NCBI RefSeq assembly: GCF_002091675.1
Contig: NZ_BDAE01000006.1
Span: forward strand, 124,001-188,000
Source: Pseudomonas luteola NBRC 103146
GTDB taxonomy: Bacteria; Pseudomonadota; Gammaproteobacteria; Pseudomonadales; Pseudomonadaceae
Reading direction: 5' to 3'
DNA length: 64,000 bases
Shown here in pieces: positions 38,504-48,088 of the stretch; the first letter of the stretch is position 1, and every line of letters starts with the position of its first letter. The notes under the pieces are model-generated. The model did not search any database. It had not been told where the DNA came from and saw only the letters and a list, made by a program, of their open reading frames with translations. A program made the position numbers and the translations under genes.

Positions 38504-39427
38504 ATGCAGAACGCTCTCTCCTCCAAAACGATGGCAACGGCCTTGGCCTGCTTGCTAGTGGCAGCCGCGATAACCGCAGGTGCCCAGCAGCGCCTGTTTG
38601 AGCAGGTCTGGTTCCGTCTGGAACAGCGCTTCAGCTCCGAGGAGGCCCAAGGGCAAGCCCTGTGGTTGCCTGACTACCATGTCACAATCGATGCCAAGCC
38701 ACTGGGTAATGACGAAAACATGTCAGCGCTGACCTTCGACGCCAGCCGCCAAACGCTTTTTACGGTGACCAACAAGGACTCGCACCTTATCGAGCTTTCG
38801 CTCTCCGGTGATGTACTGCGTCGTATTCCGCTCCGGGGTTTCGGTGATCCGGAAGCGATCGAATACGTTCGTCCCGGCGTCCTCCTGATTACAGAGGAAC
38901 GTAACCATCGTCTGATCGAAGTGCATGTCAATGATCAGACCCAGGTCATCGATATTGCCGACCCAGCCAATGCCAAACAGTTTTCACTCAGCGCGGCGGA
39001 TAATAATAACAAAGGCTTCGAGGGCCTGGCCTACGACCCCAAGGAGCAGCGCCTTTTTGTTGCCAAGGAAAAGGACCCGGTCCGCATCTTCGAGATCAAC
39101 GGCTTTTTGACCGCCTCGCCCGACCAGCCGATCGACATCGACGTGCATGTCAACGCACAGCGCGACCGGGATTTGTTTGTGACCGACCTGTCCAGCCTTC
39201 ACTATGATACGAGTACAGGCCATCTGCTGGCCTTGTCTGATGAATCCAAGATGATCGTGGAAATGGATGCCACCGGTAAGCCGGTCAGCTCCTTCAGCTT
39301 GAGGCGTGGTAATCAGGGGCTTGCCAAGGATGTTCCCCAGGCTGAGGGCATGACAATGGATGATCAGGGCAACCTGTATGTGATCAGTGAGCCTAACCTG
39401 TTCTACGCCTTCAAGAAGAAGTCATAG
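38504..39427 (+). CDS. SdiA-regulated-type beta-propeller protein (YjiK-like)
   Basis: Exported protein of 307 aa. The signal peptide or anchor covers residues 8-27 (MATALACLLVAAAITAG). The rest is the SdiA-regulated domain (PF06977 type), a beta-propeller: ENMSALTFDASRQTLFTVTN, GFGDPEAIEYVRPGVLLITEE, NKGFEGLAYDPKEQRLFVAKE, DLSSLHYDTSTGHLLALSDE and QAEGMTMDDQGNLYVISEPN are its blades. The molecular role is unknown. It may share a transcript with the channel gene 90 nt downstream. Confidence 0.86.
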   Translation: MQNALSSKTMATALACLLVAAAITAGAQQRLFEQVWFRLEQRFSSEEAQGQALWLPDYHVTIDAKPLGNDENMSALTFDASRQTLFTVTNKDSHLIELSLSGDVLRRIPLRGFGDPEAIEYVRPGVLLITEERNHRLIEVHVNDQTQVIDIADPANAKQFSLSAADNNNKGFEGLAYDPKEQRLFVAKEKDPVRIFEINGFLTASPDQPIDIDVHVNAQRDRDLFVTDLSSLHYDTSTGHLLALSDESKMIVEMDATGKPVSSFSLRRGNQGLAKDVPQAEGMTMDDQGNLYVISEPNLFYAFKKKS

Positions 39428-39517
39428 GCCTAGTCGAGCTCTTTATCCGCAAGGCTCTGGTGAGCCTTGCGCTGCCGGGTTACGCTGTATGGCGTTTCCA
39501 TCCTGCCCGTGCCCTGA

Positions 39518-40177
39518 ATGAAAGTCACCCTCGTTACGTATCTGGTTCGCTACCCGTCTGCAAGCCTGTTACTTATCCAGCTATTGGGCATCGTGCTCTA
39601 TCCCTTCATGGAGAACATGCCGGGTGGGCGAGCCGTCTTTGGTGCGTTTGGCGTCATCGTACTGGTTGCTGCCCTGCGTATGGTTCGCCGCAGTCCAATG
39701 CTCCACTCGATTGCCTTCATTCTGGCCGCGCTCATCCTGTGCTTGGCTATCGTCAGCGAGATCTGGCCCAACCAGGCCGTTACGGTTGCCTCCGCCCTGC
39801 TGGAAGGCGCCTTTTACTTTTACGCAGCCGCCAGCCTGATTGCCTACATGATGGAGGATCAGCGCGCATCGACCGATGAGCTGTTTGCCGTAGGCGCAAC
39901 CTTTACTCTGCTGGCCTGGGCGTTTGCCTATGCCTTTACCGTTTGCCAGTTGCTCCTGCCAGGCAGTTTTACCGCCATGCAGAACCCTGAGGCACCACGG
40001 ACCTGGATGGAACTGCTATTCCTGAGCTTTACCACGCTTTCCGGCGTAGGGCTGGGTGACGTTCTGCCTATTTCACCGCTTGCCCGCGGTCTGGTAATGC
40101 TCGAGGAGTTTGCAGGCGTCATGTACATCACATTGGTAGTGGCTCGCCTGATCAGCCTGACAGTCATCAAGCGCTAG
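39518..40177 (+). CDS. Ion-channel-domain membrane protein with atypical filter
   Basis: 219-aa membrane protein with about six hydrophobic segments, ending in a pore-loop module of the two-TM channel type. LEMENTS: LLFLSFTTLSGVGLGDVLPI near residues 166-185 corresponds to the P-loop, followed by the inner helix GLVMLEEFAGVMYITLVVARL. The classic filter would be TVGYGD; here it reads SGVGLGD, so potassium selectivity is uncertain. The four N-terminal helices lack the Arg/Lys ladder of a voltage sensor. The ATG at 39518 has no strong ribosome site. Confidence 0.8.
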   Translation: MKVTLVTYLVRYPSASLLLIQLLGIVLYPFMENMPGGRAVFGAFGVIVLVAALRMVRRSPMLHSIAFILAALILCLAIVSEIWPNQAVTVASALLEGAFYFYAAASLIAYMMEDQRASTDELFAVGATFTLLAWAFAYAFTVCQLLLPGSFTAMQNPEAPRTWMELLFLSFTTLSGVGLGDVLPISPLARGLVMLEEFAGVMYITLVVARLISLTVIKR

Positions 40178-40482
40178 AACCAACCGGTCGCCCCTTGTAA
40201 ACGACAGCCCGGCTTTTAGCACCTGACACACCGATAGCCCATCGATATCATCCCGCCTACATACCTGTTACCCAGACAGGCCGACGGTTGGGCAGCCGGC
40301 GTGATAGACAGTCTCTCAAGTGCTGGATAGACTGGGTCGTTCACTAATCCCCTCCCTTTCCAACGTCATTCATTCGTGACCTGATCGTGAGCGAAGCTGT
40401 GCCTGTGTGCTGCTACTCATGGCAAGGCATTGGCCCCTACTGCCAGGTACCTGGCGTACCGCACCCTTCTTTTTATACCGGC
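40178..40482. other. Intergenic region before the first hybrid kinase
   Basis: About 300 nt. The kinase frame stays open from a GTG at 40387, but that N-terminal extension (rich in Cys, Pro and Tyr) does not look like part of the protein. No terminator or operator is recognised. Confidence 0.4.
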
Positions 40483-43400
40483 ATGACTACCATCGAAAAC
40501 GAACATCTGCGTCTGCGTATCGCCAAACTCGAAGCCGAGAATATGGCGCTCAAGGCCGTTGCCGAAACGACTCACCAACAGAACCAGCGCCATCAGGATA
40601 TTCTGAACAGTGCTGTCGATTTTGCGATCATCACAACCGACCAGTGCGGTCGCATTACTCACTGGAACTCTGGTGCAGAGCAGGTCTTTGGCTGGACAGC
40701 CGAAAGTATACTAGGGGCCTCTATCAATCGCCTCTTCACTGTAGAGGACCAATTCCAGCAGCGCGCCGAATGCGAGATGCAACGTGCCCTGGAAAAAGGT
40801 CGCGCCAGTGATGAGCGTTGGCACCAGAAAAAGGACGGCGCCCTGTTCTGGGCCAATGGCGAGATGATGCCGCTCCGATCAGCCGATGGAACCCACCTGG
40901 GTTTTCTGAAAATTCTGCGCGATCAGACCCGGCAGCAAAAAGTAATTGAAGCTCAGCAGGCCGATGCCGAGTTCCTGCGCAGCGTGTTGGCCTCCTCTGA
41001 CGACTGCATCAAGGTGCTCGACCTTGACGGCAAACTGCTTTACATGAGCCCAAACGGCCAGGACGCTATGGAAGTCAGCGACTTCAATGCCATTGCGGGT
41101 TGCCCCTGGCCGACTTTCTGGCAAGACAAGGGGAGCCAGGAAGCGAAAGAGGCCATGACGCTGGCCCGCGCGGGTCAGGTTGGCCGGTTCATCGGGCAGG
41201 CCAATACCCTGGCAGGAACCCCTAAGTGGTGGGATGTACAGGTCACGCCTATCCTCGGCTCTCATGGGAGGCCTGAAAAGCTGCTCTCCATTTCGCGGGA
41301 CATTACTGCGAATCACTCTATCGAGAATGCGCTACGCATCTCTCGCCAGATGAACAGCCTTATTCTCAATTCGAGTCAGGATTGCATCGTGATCATGGAT
41401 CTCGAAGGGCATACCCAGTTCGTGAGCCCCGGCGGTATAGAGTCCATGGAGATTACGGACCTCTCTTGCGTACTGGGTAAGCCGTGGCTCCGGGTATGGA
41501 AAGACGCAGATCTGGAGGCGGCACGCAACGCCATCGCAAATGCTCGCGCGGGAGGGACAGGACGCTTCCAGGGCTACTGCCCTACCCACACAGGAAAACC
41601 CAAATGGTGGGATATTGCTATTTCCTACATACCAGGCGCAGACGGCACGCCTGAAAAACTGCTCTCCATTGGCCGCGACATCACCGAACGCACCCGCGCT
41701 GAGCTGGCGCTGAAGGAAAGCGAAACCCGCCTGGCTTCCATTTTCGACGAAGCCTCGGTAGGCCTGTCCGAAATCAGCCTCGACGGCCGCTTTCTACGGG
41801 TCAATGACGAGCTCTGCCGCCTGTTGGGTCGCTCTCGCACAGAGATGTTAAGCACAACCGCAAAGACCGTTACCCTAGCGGAAGACCAACCCAGGACGCT
41901 CGAGGCGCTTCAACATGTCCTGGCCACCCGACAGCCGACTCGCCTCGACAAGCGCTACCTCCGACCCGATGGTACTATTGTCTGGGCCAATAGCAATCTG
42001 ACCTGTCTGAACGATGATGAAGGCAACCTACACTCGATCATTGCCGTGACCATCGATCTCTCGGCTCGCAAAGCGGCCGAAGACCGGCTCAAGGCCAGCG
42101 AGAGCCAGTTGAGGGAGCTGAACGAGACGCTTGAGCAACGTGTCGAGGAGCGTACCCGCGAGCGCGACCAGATCTGGCGCAGCACGCCAGACCTGGTTTG
42201 CACCGCCAGCCCGGAAGGCTACTTTCTCAACCTCAACCCTGCCTGGAGCGAAACCCTGGGCTGGTCGGAGCAGGAGCTGAAGGCACGCCCCTACAAGGAT
42301 TTTCTCCACCCAGACGACTTGGAACATACCGTGCAAACCAAACGGCTACTTGCCAACGGCCAGGCCTTGTCAAACTTCGAGAACCGCTACCGGCACAAGG
42401 ATGGCAGCTATCGCTGGTTATCCTGGAACTCCCAACGTCGTGACGGGCTGTTCCACAGCATTGCACGTGATATCACCACAATAAAGGCGCAGGCCGAAGC
42501 CCTGCATCAGACGGAGGAACGGTTGCGCCATAGCCAGAAAATGGAGGCCGTAGGACAGCTCACCGGCGGTCTGGCTCATGACTTCAACAACCTGCTCACC
42601 GGGATTTCCGGTAGCCTGGACCTGCTCAAGACGCGCCTGACCCAAGGACGCTTGAACGATCTGAATAAATACATCACCGCTGCTCAGGACTCTGCCAATC
42701 GAGCCGCGGCCCTGACCCACCGATTGCTGGCCTTTTCCCGTCGCCAAACGCTCGACCCCAAACCCACCCAGGCCAACCAGCTGATCGAAGGCATGCGTGA
42801 ACTGATCACACGTACCGTAGGGCCAGCCGTGTGTATCACGACCGATCTCAGCGAAGCACTCTGGCCCACGCTCTGTGATCCCCATCAGCTCGAAAACGCC
42901 CTACTGAACCTGTGCATCAATGCACGAGATGCCATGCCGGATGGTGGTCGATTACTCATTCGAACCGAAAATCGCTACCAGGATGAGGCCAGCGCCCATG
43001 AGCGCGACATGAACCCCGGGCAGTACATCGTGACGGAAGTATCCGACACGGGCACGGGCATGTCGCCGGAAATCATGGAGCGTATATTCGATCCATTTTT
43101 TACAACCAAGCCCATCGGCATGGGCACTGGACTGGGTCTTTCCATGATCTATGGATTTGCCAAGCAGTCCGGCGGTCAAGTGCGTGTCCTGTCCGAACCC
43201 GGTAAGGGCACCACCATGAAAATTTATTTGCCTCGCTATGCAGGTGCGGTCGAGGCCGGTGCGGAGCAGGTTAGATCAGGGGAGGCACCGCGCACGGAAA
43301 AGGGTGAAACCGTACTTATCGTTGATGATGAGCCCACCGTACGCATGCTGATCAAAGAGGTACTCGAGGAGCTGGGCTATAGGGCAATCGAAGCGGCTGA

Positions 43401-43671
43401 CGGCGCGTCAGGGCTTGACATACTCTCCTCTTCCACCCATATCGATCTGCTGATTTCGGACGTAGGATTGCCAGGGGGCATGAACGGCCGCCAGATGGCC
43501 GATGCCGCTCGCCATCAACGTCCGGACCTGAAGGTACTATTTATTACCGGCTATGCAGAAAATTCGGTAGTAGGCAATGGTAATCTGGAGAATGGCATGC
43601 ATCTCATGACCAAACCTTTTTCCATGGAGTTGCTGGCAACCCGCCTGGAAACTATCCTCAAGAGTTGTTGA
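40483..43671 (+). CDS. Multi-PAS hybrid sensor histidine kinase/response regulator
   Basis: Soluble sensor kinase of 1062 aa without membrane helices. It starts with a short coiled coil (EHLRLRIAKLEAENMALKAV) and has about five PAS domains (roughly 35-150, 165-290, 290-410, 412-540 and 560-680). The second and third are mutually similar (KWWDVQVTPI versus KWWDIAISYI; CPWPTFWQD versus KPWLRVWKD). Then come HisKA with His699 in GGLAHDFNNLLTGISGSL, HATPase (LNLCINARDAMPDGG, GTGLGLSMIYGFAKQSGG) and a receiver with DDE and phospho-acceptor Asp about 993 (LLISDVGLPGGMNG). The start at 40483 is chosen over a GTG at 40387 because the coiled coil begins there. No partner regulator is adjacent. Confidence 0.9.
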   Translation: MTTIENEHLRLRIAKLEAENMALKAVAETTHQQNQRHQDILNSAVDFAIITTDQCGRITHWNSGAEQVFGWTAESILGASINRLFTVEDQFQQRAECEMQRALEKGRASDERWHQKKDGALFWANGEMMPLRSADGTHLGFLKILRDQTRQQKVIEAQQADAEFLRSVLASSDDCIKVLDLDGKLLYMSPNGQDAMEVSDFNAIAGCPWPTFWQDKGSQEAKEAMTLARAGQVGRFIGQANTLAGTPKWWDVQVTPILGSHGRPEKLLSISRDITANHSIENALRISRQMNSLILNSSQDCIVIMDLEGHTQFVSPGGIESMEITDLSCVLGKPWLRVWKDADLEAARNAIANARAGGTGRFQGYCPTHTGKPKWWDIAISYIPGADGTPEKLLSIGRDITERTRAELALKESETRLASIFDEASVGLSEISLDGRFLRVNDELCRLLGRSRTEMLSTTAKTVTLAEDQPRTLEALQHVLATRQPTRLDKRYLRPDGTIVWANSNLTCLNDDEGNLHSIIAVTIDLSARKAAEDRLKASESQLRELNETLEQRVEERTRERDQIWRSTPDLVCTASPEGYFLNLNPAWSETLGWSEQELKARPYKDFLHPDDLEHTVQTKRLLANGQALSNFENRYRHKDGSYRWLSWNSQRRDGLFHSIARDITTIKAQAEALHQTEERLRHSQKMEAVGQLTGGLAHDFNNLLTGISGSLDLLKTRLTQGRLNDLNKYITAAQDSANRAAALTHRLLAFSRRQTLDPKPTQANQLIEGMRELITRTVGPAVCITTDLSEALWPTLCDPHQLENALLNLCINARDAMPDGGRLLIRTENRYQDEASAHERDMNPGQYIVTEVSDTGTGMSPEIMERIFDPFFTTKPIGMGTGLGLSMIYGFAKQSGGQVRVLSEPGKGTTMKIYLPRYAGAVEAGAEQVRSGEAPRTEKGETVLIVDDEPTVRMLIKEVLEELGYRAIEAADGASGLDILSSSTHIDLLISDVGLPGGMNGRQMADAARHQRPDLKVLFITGYAENSVVGNGNLENGMHLMTKPFSMELLATRLETILKSC

Positions 43672-43945
43672 ACAATGCTGAATGCGGCCTCAAGAAAATG
43701 GAGCGCCAACCGCTATATACCTAATGCTTGACCATTTTGCAGTTTGGGTAGGGCGTTCTGTCACTTGTCAGGATTACGCTACGGCCTCAACCTGAACGAG
43801 TCGGGACCTTATCGCAATCGGTGTGTCCAACACGAGTGACTACGGATCATTTACGTACGTGCCCTTACACGTCGTAACCTCCGTTCTATATCCTTAGCGT
43901 GGCAAGCCCAAGTCATAGACTTGAGTTTGAACAGGTACCGGAATC

Positions 43946-45883
43946 TTGCAGCAAAAGAAAGAAACGCTCTTTGATCGCTTGCAACAGTGGGTATTACGCC
44001 ATGAATGGCCTACCCCCCTGCGCTATGCTGTCGCCGGGGCAGCTGTCATTGTCAGTGCAGGCGTTCGTCTGGCCCTGCCTGTTCTGGGCCTGCCGTACCT
44101 GCTGTTCATTCCGCTTCTGATGATTATCGGCTTCACGCTGGGCCTGGGGCCCGGTCTTTTCGCCACCGTCGTTGCCGCCCTTGCAGCGGCCTACCTGTTT
44201 GTCTCTACCCCCTTCACGTTCGATCTCGATCTGCTCCAGTGGGCAGCCAACGCCCTGTTCATCCTCGTCAACTTCGGCATCGTGGCAGTGTGCGCTGCAC
44301 TCAGAAAGAACCTGATTCGCCTGAACGATCTGATGGACACGCTAGAGCGTCGCGTAGAGGAACGTACCCGTGAGCGCGACCAGATCTGGCAAACAACGCC
44401 TGATCTAGTGTGTACGACTAACGCTGCTGGCTATTTTGTAAGCCTTAACCCGGCGTGGACTAAAACCCTTGGCTGGTCCGACCAGGAGATGCATTCCAAA
44501 CCCTTCAGTGAATTTGTCCACCCGGACGATGTAGAGCGCACCGCCCAGGCACTGCACATGCTGCAACGGGGCGACACGGTCTTTCGCTTTGAGAACCGCT
44601 ACCGGCACAAGAATGGCACGTATCACTGGTTGTCCTGGAACGCCGTGGCTCGAGGGGATCAAATTTATGCCACGGTGCGCGATATTTCGCCTGAAAAAGA
44701 GCAAAGCGAAGCACTTAACCGTGCCGAAGAATTGTTGCGACACAGCCAGAAAATGGAAGCCGTAGGTCAGCTTACTGGCGGTATCGCTCATGACTTCAAT
44801 AATCTGCTGACAGGCATCTCCGGTAGCCTCGAGATGATCCAGATGCGTGTAGCCCAGGGTCGCGCTACGGATATCGATCGGTATATTACCGCCGCCCAGA
44901 CGGCTGCCAGCCGCGCGGCTTCCCTGACCCACCGGCTGCTGGCCTTCTCCCGTCGCCAAACGCTCGATCCCAAACCGACCCAGGCCAACACACTGATCGA
45001 AAGCATGCAGGACCTGATCGACCGGACGGTAGGCCCGGAGATTACGGTAACCACTAGCCTTTCCGCTGATCTCTGGTCAACGCTGTGCGATCCGAACCAA
45101 CTGGAAAGTGCCCTGCTCAATCTATGTATCAATGCACGGGATGCCATGCCGGACGGCGGCCAGCTGACAATCCGTACCGCCAATATCTGGGTCGATGAGC
45201 GCGATGCCCATGAACAGGACATGCTCTCTGGGCAATACGTTGCCATAGCAGTCATGGACACTGGCATTGGCATGACCCCAGAAATCGTAGCGCGGGCATT
45301 TGACCCATTCTTTACGACTAAACCCATCGGCATGGGGACCGGCTTGGGCCTGTCCATGATTTACGGATTTGCCAAGCAGTCAGGCGGGCAAGCACGCATC
45401 TATTCCGAAGCTGGCAAAGGCACCACGGTCTGGATCTATCTGCCGCGCCATCTGGAAGAGAGCAAACCAGAGCCTCAGCAGACTGAACTGATGCGCGCCC
45501 CACGTGCAAGCACCGGCGAGACCGTTCTGGTTGTTGACGATGAGCCGATGGTGCGCTTGCTTATCACCGAAGTGCTCGAAGAGTTGGGCTATGCCGCCAT
45601 CGAAGCGGCCGATGGTGCTTCGGGGCTGAAGATACTGCTCTCCGATACGCACCTGGACCTGCTGATTTCGGACGTGGGCCTGCCCGGCGGCATGAACGGG
45701 CGGCAGATGGCCGATGCGGCCCGCCAGGCACGCCCTGATCTCAAGATACTGTTCATCACCGGCTATGCGGAAAATGCAGCCGTGGGAAATGGCAACCTTG
45801 AGGCAGGCATGCACGTCATGACCAAACCATTCCCAATGGAGTTGCTGGCCAGCCGGATCAAGGAAATCATTCTGGAAGATTGA
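43946..45883 (+). CDS. DUF4118-type hybrid histidine kinase, paralogue of upstream kinase
   Basis: Membrane sensor kinase of 645 aa. The N-terminus has four hydrophobic segments (about residues 28-115) like the KdpD-type DUF4118 module: GLPYLLFIPLLMIIGFTLGL, GPGLFATVVAALAAAYLF. One PAS domain (about 145-260) follows, then HisKA with His282 (GGIAHDFNNLLTGISGSL), HATPase, and a receiver with Asp576 (LLISDVGLPGGMNG). From about residue 130 on it is highly similar to the previous gene's C-terminal half. The start is TTG at 43946: a stop codon lies six codons upstream and no ATG/GTG is available before the conserved region, so it is the likely start. This is a tandem duplication with replaced sensor parts. 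Confidence 0.9.
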   Translation: MQQKKETLFDRLQQWVLRHEWPTPLRYAVAGAAVIVSAGVRLALPVLGLPYLLFIPLLMIIGFTLGLGPGLFATVVAALAAAYLFVSTPFTFDLDLLQWAANALFILVNFGIVAVCAALRKNLIRLNDLMDTLERRVEERTRERDQIWQTTPDLVCTTNAAGYFVSLNPAWTKTLGWSDQEMHSKPFSEFVHPDDVERTAQALHMLQRGDTVFRFENRYRHKNGTYHWLSWNAVARGDQIYATVRDISPEKEQSEALNRAEELLRHSQKMEAVGQLTGGIAHDFNNLLTGISGSLEMIQMRVAQGRATDIDRYITAAQTAASRAASLTHRLLAFSRRQTLDPKPTQANTLIESMQDLIDRTVGPEITVTTSLSADLWSTLCDPNQLESALLNLCINARDAMPDGGQLTIRTANIWVDERDAHEQDMLSGQYVAIAVMDTGIGMTPEIVARAFDPFFTTKPIGMGTGLGLSMIYGFAKQSGGQARIYSEAGKGTTVWIYLPRHLEESKPEPQQTELMRAPRASTGETVLVVDDEPMVRLLITEVLEELGYAAIEAADGASGLKILLSDTHLDLLISDVGLPGGMNGRQMADAARQARPDLKILFITGYAENAAVGNGNLEAGMHVMTKPFPMELLASRIKEIILED

Positions 45884-46191
45884 TTATGGCTTGCGCTCTG
45901 CCAGCGGAGGCGCTAATGTTTCTTAATCATTTGCCAGCTGTTGGCTGACGCTACCATGAATCATCTGCATACAGGCCAGTTCTCCTCCTCGTCCGCACCG
46001 GACGTGGGGTGCCTGCATGCGCGTTTCTCCCTCGCACCACCTGTCGTATCCCCTCCGGTTGTTGTGGCAGTAGTCGCTGCCTGATGACGCTCGGCTGATT
46101 ACAGCCGTTTTCTTTCTCCAGTCTTGATCGGAACTGCCTACCACAGGCCGTTGGCTGGAGCCTGCTTTTCGTACTGACAGGTGAAATGACA
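45884..46191. other. Intergenic region with GC hairpin, possible mobile-element relic
   Basis: About 300 nt before the EamA gene. CGTCCG-CAC-CGGACG at 45990-46004 forms a stable stem. Read on the minus strand, a GAAA motif followed by CGCGCATG and ACGTCCGGT, then a purine-rich GAGGAGGAG tract, loosely recalls the tail of a group II intron, but I cannot fold it convincingly. Minus-strand frames of about 93 codons here look non-coding or broken. No known IS end was recognised. Confidence 0.3.
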
Positions 46192-47064
46192 ATGTTAGGT
46201 TCATTAAGAACCCTGCTTGTGGCCAATAGCGCCACAGGGTTGTTCGTGCTGCTCTGGAGCAGCGGCGCGTTATTCGCTCACGTGGGTGTTACCCACGCCC
46301 CCGCATTCGCGTTCCTGCTGTTACGCTTCCTCATTGCGTTTACAGTGCTCTTGCTAATGGGGCTCTGGCGGCGACGCTGGTTGCCATCGCCGGGCTCTCG
46401 CAGCCGGGTAGCTCTCACCGGAGCGCTGCTTATCGGCGGCTACAGCATTTGTTATCTGTTGGCTCTGGATAAAGGCGTTACGCCGGGAGTCCTGGCTACC
46501 CTTCTGGGTGTACAACCCATTCTTACCCTGGTGTTGGTTGAAAGACGATTATCACCCCGTCGGCTGGCGGGCCTGCTGTTGGCCCTGGGTGGACTGTCTC
46601 TGCTCGTCTACCGCAGCCTGGCGATGGCGCATCTATCCTTGAGTGGAATTCTGTATGCGCTGGCAGCGCTCTTGTGCATGTCGATTGGTGCCATTCTGCA
46701 GAAAGGCCTGAGTCAGCCCCCAGCGGACGTCTTGCCGTTGCAGGTCGGTATCAGCCTAGTGCTCTGCCTGCTTTTCGTCCCCTTCCAGCCCATCAGATTT
46801 GAGTTGTCCTCGGAGCTTGTGACATCCGTTCTCTGGATGGCCGTCGTCATCTCCGTTCTTGCACAGCTCCTGTTTTATCGACTCGTACAAGCCGGCAATC
46901 TGGTAAACGTAACCAGTCTGTTTTATCTGGTGCCACTTGTGACAACGCTGTTGGATTACCTGATTCTTGGTCACCGGGTCGACGCACAAGGTGGTATGGG
47001 AATGGTGGCCATCCTTATAGGGCTGGTATTAGTATTCCGTCAAAATAAACCTACCAATAATTGA
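46192..47064 (+). CDS. EamA/DMT-family transporter
   Basis: Inner-membrane drug/metabolite-type exporter of 290 aa with ten predicted helices in two EamA repeats. The first repeat has LLWSSGALFAHVGVTHAPAF and FLLLRFLIAFTVLLLM, then PGVLATLLGVQPILTLVLVE. The second runs from GILYALAALLCMSIGAILQK to FYLVPLVTTLLDYLILGHRV. The substrate is unpredictable; relatives export amino acids or metabolites. The ATG at 46192 has AGGTGA 7 nt upstream, which favours it over the ATG two codons earlier, where the site would be too close. Confidence 0.87.
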   Translation: MLGSLRTLLVANSATGLFVLLWSSGALFAHVGVTHAPAFAFLLLRFLIAFTVLLLMGLWRRRWLPSPGSRSRVALTGALLIGGYSICYLLALDKGVTPGVLATLLGVQPILTLVLVERRLSPRRLAGLLLALGGLSLLVYRSLAMAHLSLSGILYALAALLCMSIGAILQKGLSQPPADVLPLQVGISLVLCLLFVPFQPIRFELSSELVTSVLWMAVVISVLAQLLFYRLVQAGNLVNVTSLFYLVPLVTTLLDYLILGHRVDAQGGMGMVAILIGLVLVFRQNKPTNN

Positions 47065-47067
47065 CGC

Positions 47068-47116
47068 AGCCGTGCCAGAAGGACGGTTTCTACCGCTCTT
47101 CTGGCACGGGCTTATT
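47068..47116 (+). terminator. Terminator of the EamA gene
   Basis: CCGTGCCAGAAG / CTTCTGGCACGG is a perfect 12-bp stem with a second inner stem CGGT/ACCG, followed by TTATTTATT. Confidence 0.8.
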
Positions 47117-47686
47117 TATTGAGGTTTCGTAATAAACAGGTCTGATACGTGTTTTCCATCCCTCTTTATAGGCTATGGATGCAACGCATCAGACTCAATA
47201 ACGACAGGACGGCCTGGCATTAGTTGGGCATTGCGATCGTGACAACCAACAAGATACCGAACAAGGTGGAAAGTGTGGCAAACCAAGCCGTAGAGCTGGG
47301 TCTTTTACGAGGATATCCGCGGTTTGTTTTTGAAACAGCTGGATATGCAGATTCTGAGTTCATGTCTCTCAAACTGAATAATAGAGTTGCCCGTCAACGA
47401 CTTCACGGGTAGATGAAGCCAAACGGCGAGCCATAGCGTTCATGCAAGGATGGCTCTACAAGCAAGCGCCACGGTTCAGGACGCCTGTCTCCTTGCACGG
47501 CGCATAGATATATCAAACTTTTCAGAGCAGAGAGAGCAAGAGATGTTTGCAAGTTTTTGCATGAAGCGAGGGTTTGAAAGAGCCGGTCCTGGCAGGCAGG
47601 ACCGAAACAGGAGGGTATACAAGCGGCGCATGCTCCTTTGTTTCCCCCTTCTCTCACTGAGACATCTATTTCCAGACGTGTTCAGG
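47117..47686. other. Gene-poor, AT-richer gap
   Basis: About 570 nt with no convincing gene. A 62-codon plus frame at 47224-47412 begins with TTG and has no ribosome site; a minus frame at 47403-47657 (84 codons) is Cys- and Leu-rich without family resemblance. CGGTCCTG-GCAGG-CAGGACCG at 47584-47604 is a perfect 8-bp inverted repeat. The local composition differs from the neighbours and may mark a degraded insertion. Confidence 0.35.
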
Positions 47687-48076
47687 TCAATAGCCCAACA
47701 GCCCCTGCGCAGCATCCAGACTGCTTATCTCCACGCCGGTGGACAGCGCCGCGAAGAGCACTACCATGTAGCGCGCCATTTCCAAAGCGTCCGCCTCCTC
47801 GCAATCCAAGGTAAGGTCCTCTACGTCCCACAGGGGACAACTGACGCACATGGTTTTCTCGTGGGGGTTGTAGGACAGGTGAATCCCCAGGCGTATCTGA
47901 AGTCGACGTGACTCACCATCGTCGATATGGGGCAGCCACTGGAAGCTCTCGCCGTTTTCATCCCTGACGATGGGTATGTCCTGCGCCCAATCGATTACCT
48001 TCCAACCTAGGGCTTCGGCCGCCAGAGTCAATTGCTGGCGTTGATCAAACGGATCGCTGTCGGTTTCTAAAGCCAT
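47687..48076 (-). CDS. Conserved-looking acidic protein of unknown function
   Basis: 129 aa, cytoplasmic, acidic. LTLAAEALGWKVIDWAQDIP and RRLQIRLGIHLSYNPHEKTM suggest alternating alpha/beta structure, and the C-terminal ADALEMARYMVVLFAALSTG is an amphipathic helix. TMCVSCPLWDVEDLTLDCEE carries a CVSC pair that could bind metal. TGGAG is 8 nt before the ATG. It follows the small gene 48089-48283 by 12 nt on the same strand, so the two form an operon. No family is recognised. Confidence 0.7.
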   Translation of the reverse strand: MALETDSDPFDQRQQLTLAAEALGWKVIDWAQDIPIVRDENGESFQWLPHIDDGESRRLQIRLGIHLSYNPHEKTMCVSCPLWDVEDLTLDCEEADALEMARYMVVLFAALSTGVEISSLDAAQGLLGY

Positions 48077-48088
48077 ACTGTTACTCCA

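Noticed and set aside
47224-47412. 62-codon plus frame starting with TTG
   Set aside because: No ribosome site and no recognisable domain; mentioned only in the gap entry.
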